Shown here piece after piece: positions 62,459 through 64,000 of a DNA stretch of 64,000 nucleotides. The position numbers and the translations under genes were made by a program. The stretch's first letter is position 1; each line of letters begins with the position of its first letter. The notes below the pieces were generated by a model. It was not told where the DNA came from and did not search any database. It saw only the letters and a list, made by a program, of their open reading frames with translations. This DNA is from an uncultured Clostridia bacterium. GTDB taxonomy: Bacteria; Bacillota; Clostridia; TANB77; CAG-508. The stretch spans positions 62,001 to 126,000 of the forward strand of contig CAKOXT010000005.1 of the NCBI GenBank assembly GCA_934130285.1, given 5' to 3'.

Positions 62459-63286
62459 TTAATTTTCCTTTTTATAAAATTTACTAGTATTTAAATTAGT
62501 AAGAGTAGATTGATAAGAACCATCATAAATGGTATTTATATCATTATCATCACTTAACTTTATTGGAATTGTTAAAGTACAAATATATTCTTCATCTAAT
62601 CCATTTATAATATGAATTGAAAATGAAACAGAATATTCAATATTACTTAACAAAATATTTGCATCTAAAAATAAATTACCATCAAATGTAACCGCAGAAT
62701 TCGTATTTCTAATAACAAAATTAGAAACAATATCCTGATTTATAGCAGAAAGTAAAATTGGATTTGAACAATCTGCATAAAAAGTAGGTTCGCTAACTTC
62801 GGTATTATTAGAAGAAACAATATTAAAAGAAAGTTTATCTTTTATTAAGTTTTCTTCATTAATTACACCAACTCCAAGAAATTCAGATTCTTTAAAATAC
62901 AAATGAGGATTTCCCTTATCTGGAGTAGATGGATAAGATATATTATCAATATACATTTCTTTGATAGTATTTTTTAGAGTAAGTCCATCAATAGAAACGT
63001 GATTATCAATATTAATTGCTATATCAGAATACTGATATAAATTTAAGTCCCAATAGTCTTTTTGCATTTCTGAATTATTCAATGCATTTGCAGATGAATA
63101 AAGTTGTATAGAACTAACATTAAAAATATTACTATCAGTCGTCATAGAAAGGACTGGTTCATCTTTTGTATCTGCTTGCTTTGAATTATGACTTTTTATT
63201 GCATTAAAAAGAAAAATTGAAAATAGAACAATAAAAATTCCTATAGAAATACCTAAAACTATTTTTATTTGTTTATCTTGAAACAT
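62459..63286 (-). CDS. Membrane-anchored extracytoplasmic protein of unknown function
   Basis: 275 residues. One helix at about 8-30 (KIVLGISIGIFIVLFSIFLFNAI), then an Asp/Asn/Ser-rich beta-strand domain (for example DIAINIDNHVSIDGLTLKNTI). GAAAGGAATTTTG-type site before ATG 63286. Upstream partner of the acyl-CoA ligase gene and probably cotranscribed. No family recognised. Confidence 0.65.
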   Translation of the reverse strand: MFQDKQIKIVLGISIGIFIVLFSIFLFNAIKSHNSKQADTKDEPVLSMTTDSNIFNVSSIQLYSSANALNNSEMQKDYWDLNLYQYSDIAINIDNHVSIDGLTLKNTIKEMYIDNISYPSTPDKGNPHLYFKESEFLGVGVINEENLIKDKLSFNIVSSNNTEVSEPTFYADCSNPILLSAINQDIVSNFVIRNTNSAVTFDGNLFLDANILLSNIEYSVSFSIHIINGLDEEYICTLTIPIKLSDDNDINTIYDGSYQSTLTNLNTSKFYKKEN

Positions 63287-63459
63287 AAATCAAAATTCCT
63301 TTCAAATATAATACGAAAATAGTATTCAAAGTACCTATTTAATATATAATAATTTTCAAGAATATTCAATATTAGAGCATAAATAAATCCAAAAACTTCA
63401 ATTGACAAAAAAAGTAGCAAATATTAAAATATTTACAGAGTATTAAAATAGGAGAAATA

Positions 63460-64000
63460 ATGAGAAAAGTAAAATATGTAATAAAGACGAGAGAACAAGT
63501 GATAAAGCAAAGAATAATAGTATATGCAATAACATTAGCAATACTATTATTAACATTAATATTATGTGTTAAATCGATAAAAAGTGTACAAGCAATTTCA
63601 TCAATAACTCAAGAGCAAGAAGCTAAAACAGAAATAAAGCAAAATGAAAAAGTGGCAATGGATGAAAATAAAAATAAAATTGATGTGCAAGAAATTATAA
63701 AAGAAAATACAGAAGAAGTTTGCAAAAAAACGTTAAGTGTAGATGAGGTAGATTTAGACTATACAACAGAATACATAGAAAATGCAGACTTGCCATCAGG
63801 AACTTTAAGAGTTACACAAGAAGGCACAGACGGTACACAAAAAATGATTATAGTAAAAGAATATAAAGGTAGCGAATACATAGGAGAAGAGAGAATACCA
63901 GGTGAAGTTACAGCAAATTCTATAAATAAAGTCGTAGAGATCGGAGTTGGAGAAGGTGTAAATAACTATACACCAAAGGCAGGAGACAGTGTATGGGCTA
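63460..64000 (+). CDS. G5-domain cell-surface protein, 5' part (3' end outside window)
   Basis: ATG 63460 follows AGGAGA. Basic start, one hydrophobic segment at about 25-45 (IVYAITLAILLLTLILC), then a Glu/Lys linker. From about residue 105 the sequence SGTLRVTQEGTDGTQKMIIVKEYKGSEYIGEERI has the G5 pattern common in clostridial cell-wall proteins with SH3/3D or murein hydrolase domains. The open frame continues to the window end. Confidence 0.78.
   Translation, partial: MRKVKYVIKTREQVIKQRIIVYAITLAILLLTLILCVKSIKSVQAISSITQEQEAKTEIKQNEKVAMDENKNKIDVQEIIKENTEEVCKKTLSVDEVDLDYTTEYIENADLPSGTLRVTQEGTDGTQKMIIVKEYKGSEYIGEERIPGEVTANSINKVVEIGVGEGVNNYTPKAGDSVWA

Noticed and set aside
1..64000. CRISPR arrays, tRNA or rRNA genes, transposases, prophage genes
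   Set aside because: None seen on reading both strands; no direct-repeat array, no integrase or transposase signature.

Overview
The window is a gene-dense, very AT-rich chromosome segment of an endospore-forming member of the Clostridia (Firmicutes). Evidence for spores: spoVAC-spoVAD-spoVAE, spoIIID, yabG, veg, a SipL-like SPOCS/LysM protein, yunB and a BofC-like lipoprotein. Strong Shine-Dalgarno sites, TTGACA/TATAAT-type promoters and ribosomal-protein leaders of the low-GC Gram-positive type agree. The type IV pilus locus and pilins starting K-G-I-T-L-V-A-L-V resemble uncultured gut Clostridia, but genus cannot be told from this sequence.

Layout. 1-9.8 kb: end of addA, lepA, rlmB, pyrG with a leader terminator, and a DUF402 protein. 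10-17 kb: aspS, a secreted SH3b/NlpC-P60 hydrolase, comEC, and an ECF sigma factor with its membrane partner. 17-26 kb: a tandem-receiver protein, a BofC-like protein, a ClpE-type unfoldase, a YibE/F transporter and HtrA. 25.5-33 kb: a pilin-like protein, rnhB, a pyrimidine nucleoside phosphorylase, a second ECF sigma/anti-sigma pair with a beta-propeller, and pepF. 33-40.7 kb: envelope proteins and sporulation genes. 40.8-46.7 kb: rplM-rpsI, infC-rpmI-rplT, leuS. 47.4-49.3 kb: spoVA operon (minus strand). 49.5-59.2 kb: complete type IV pilus operon (pilMN fusion, pilO, a pilP-position gene, major pilin, prepilin peptidase, minor pilin, pilB, pilT, pilC). 59.3-64 kb: ROK kinase, YdbC/PC4 protein, acyl-CoA ligase, and the start of a G5-domain surface protein.

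Most striking observation: three otherwise well-conserved genes (comEC, an ECF sigma factor, a ROK kinase) are each out of frame, and the frame is restored exactly by skipping the C of an in-frame CGG codon followed by A. In comEC this happens twice in succession and recreates the conserved HxDxDHxGGL metal-binding motif. By my reading, CGG is used as an ordinary sense codon in none of the roughly 45 typical genes here. It occurs as Arg only in four solitary genes of atypical composition (17.1, 33.1, 42.0 and 46.8 kb). This suggests programmed +1 frameshifting or quadruplet CGGA decoding at a CGG codon that is poorly decoded or unassigned. A systematic sequence error is the main alternative.

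Other points: a 52-bp inverted-repeat element present twice in convergent intergenic regions, an AUA start codon for infC, a hairpin that masks the spoIIID ribosome-binding site, pilins without Glu5, a prepilin peptidase without a GxGD motif, and a pair of covarying terminators flanking one atypical gene. No rRNA, tRNA, CRISPR array or insertion sequence was seen.
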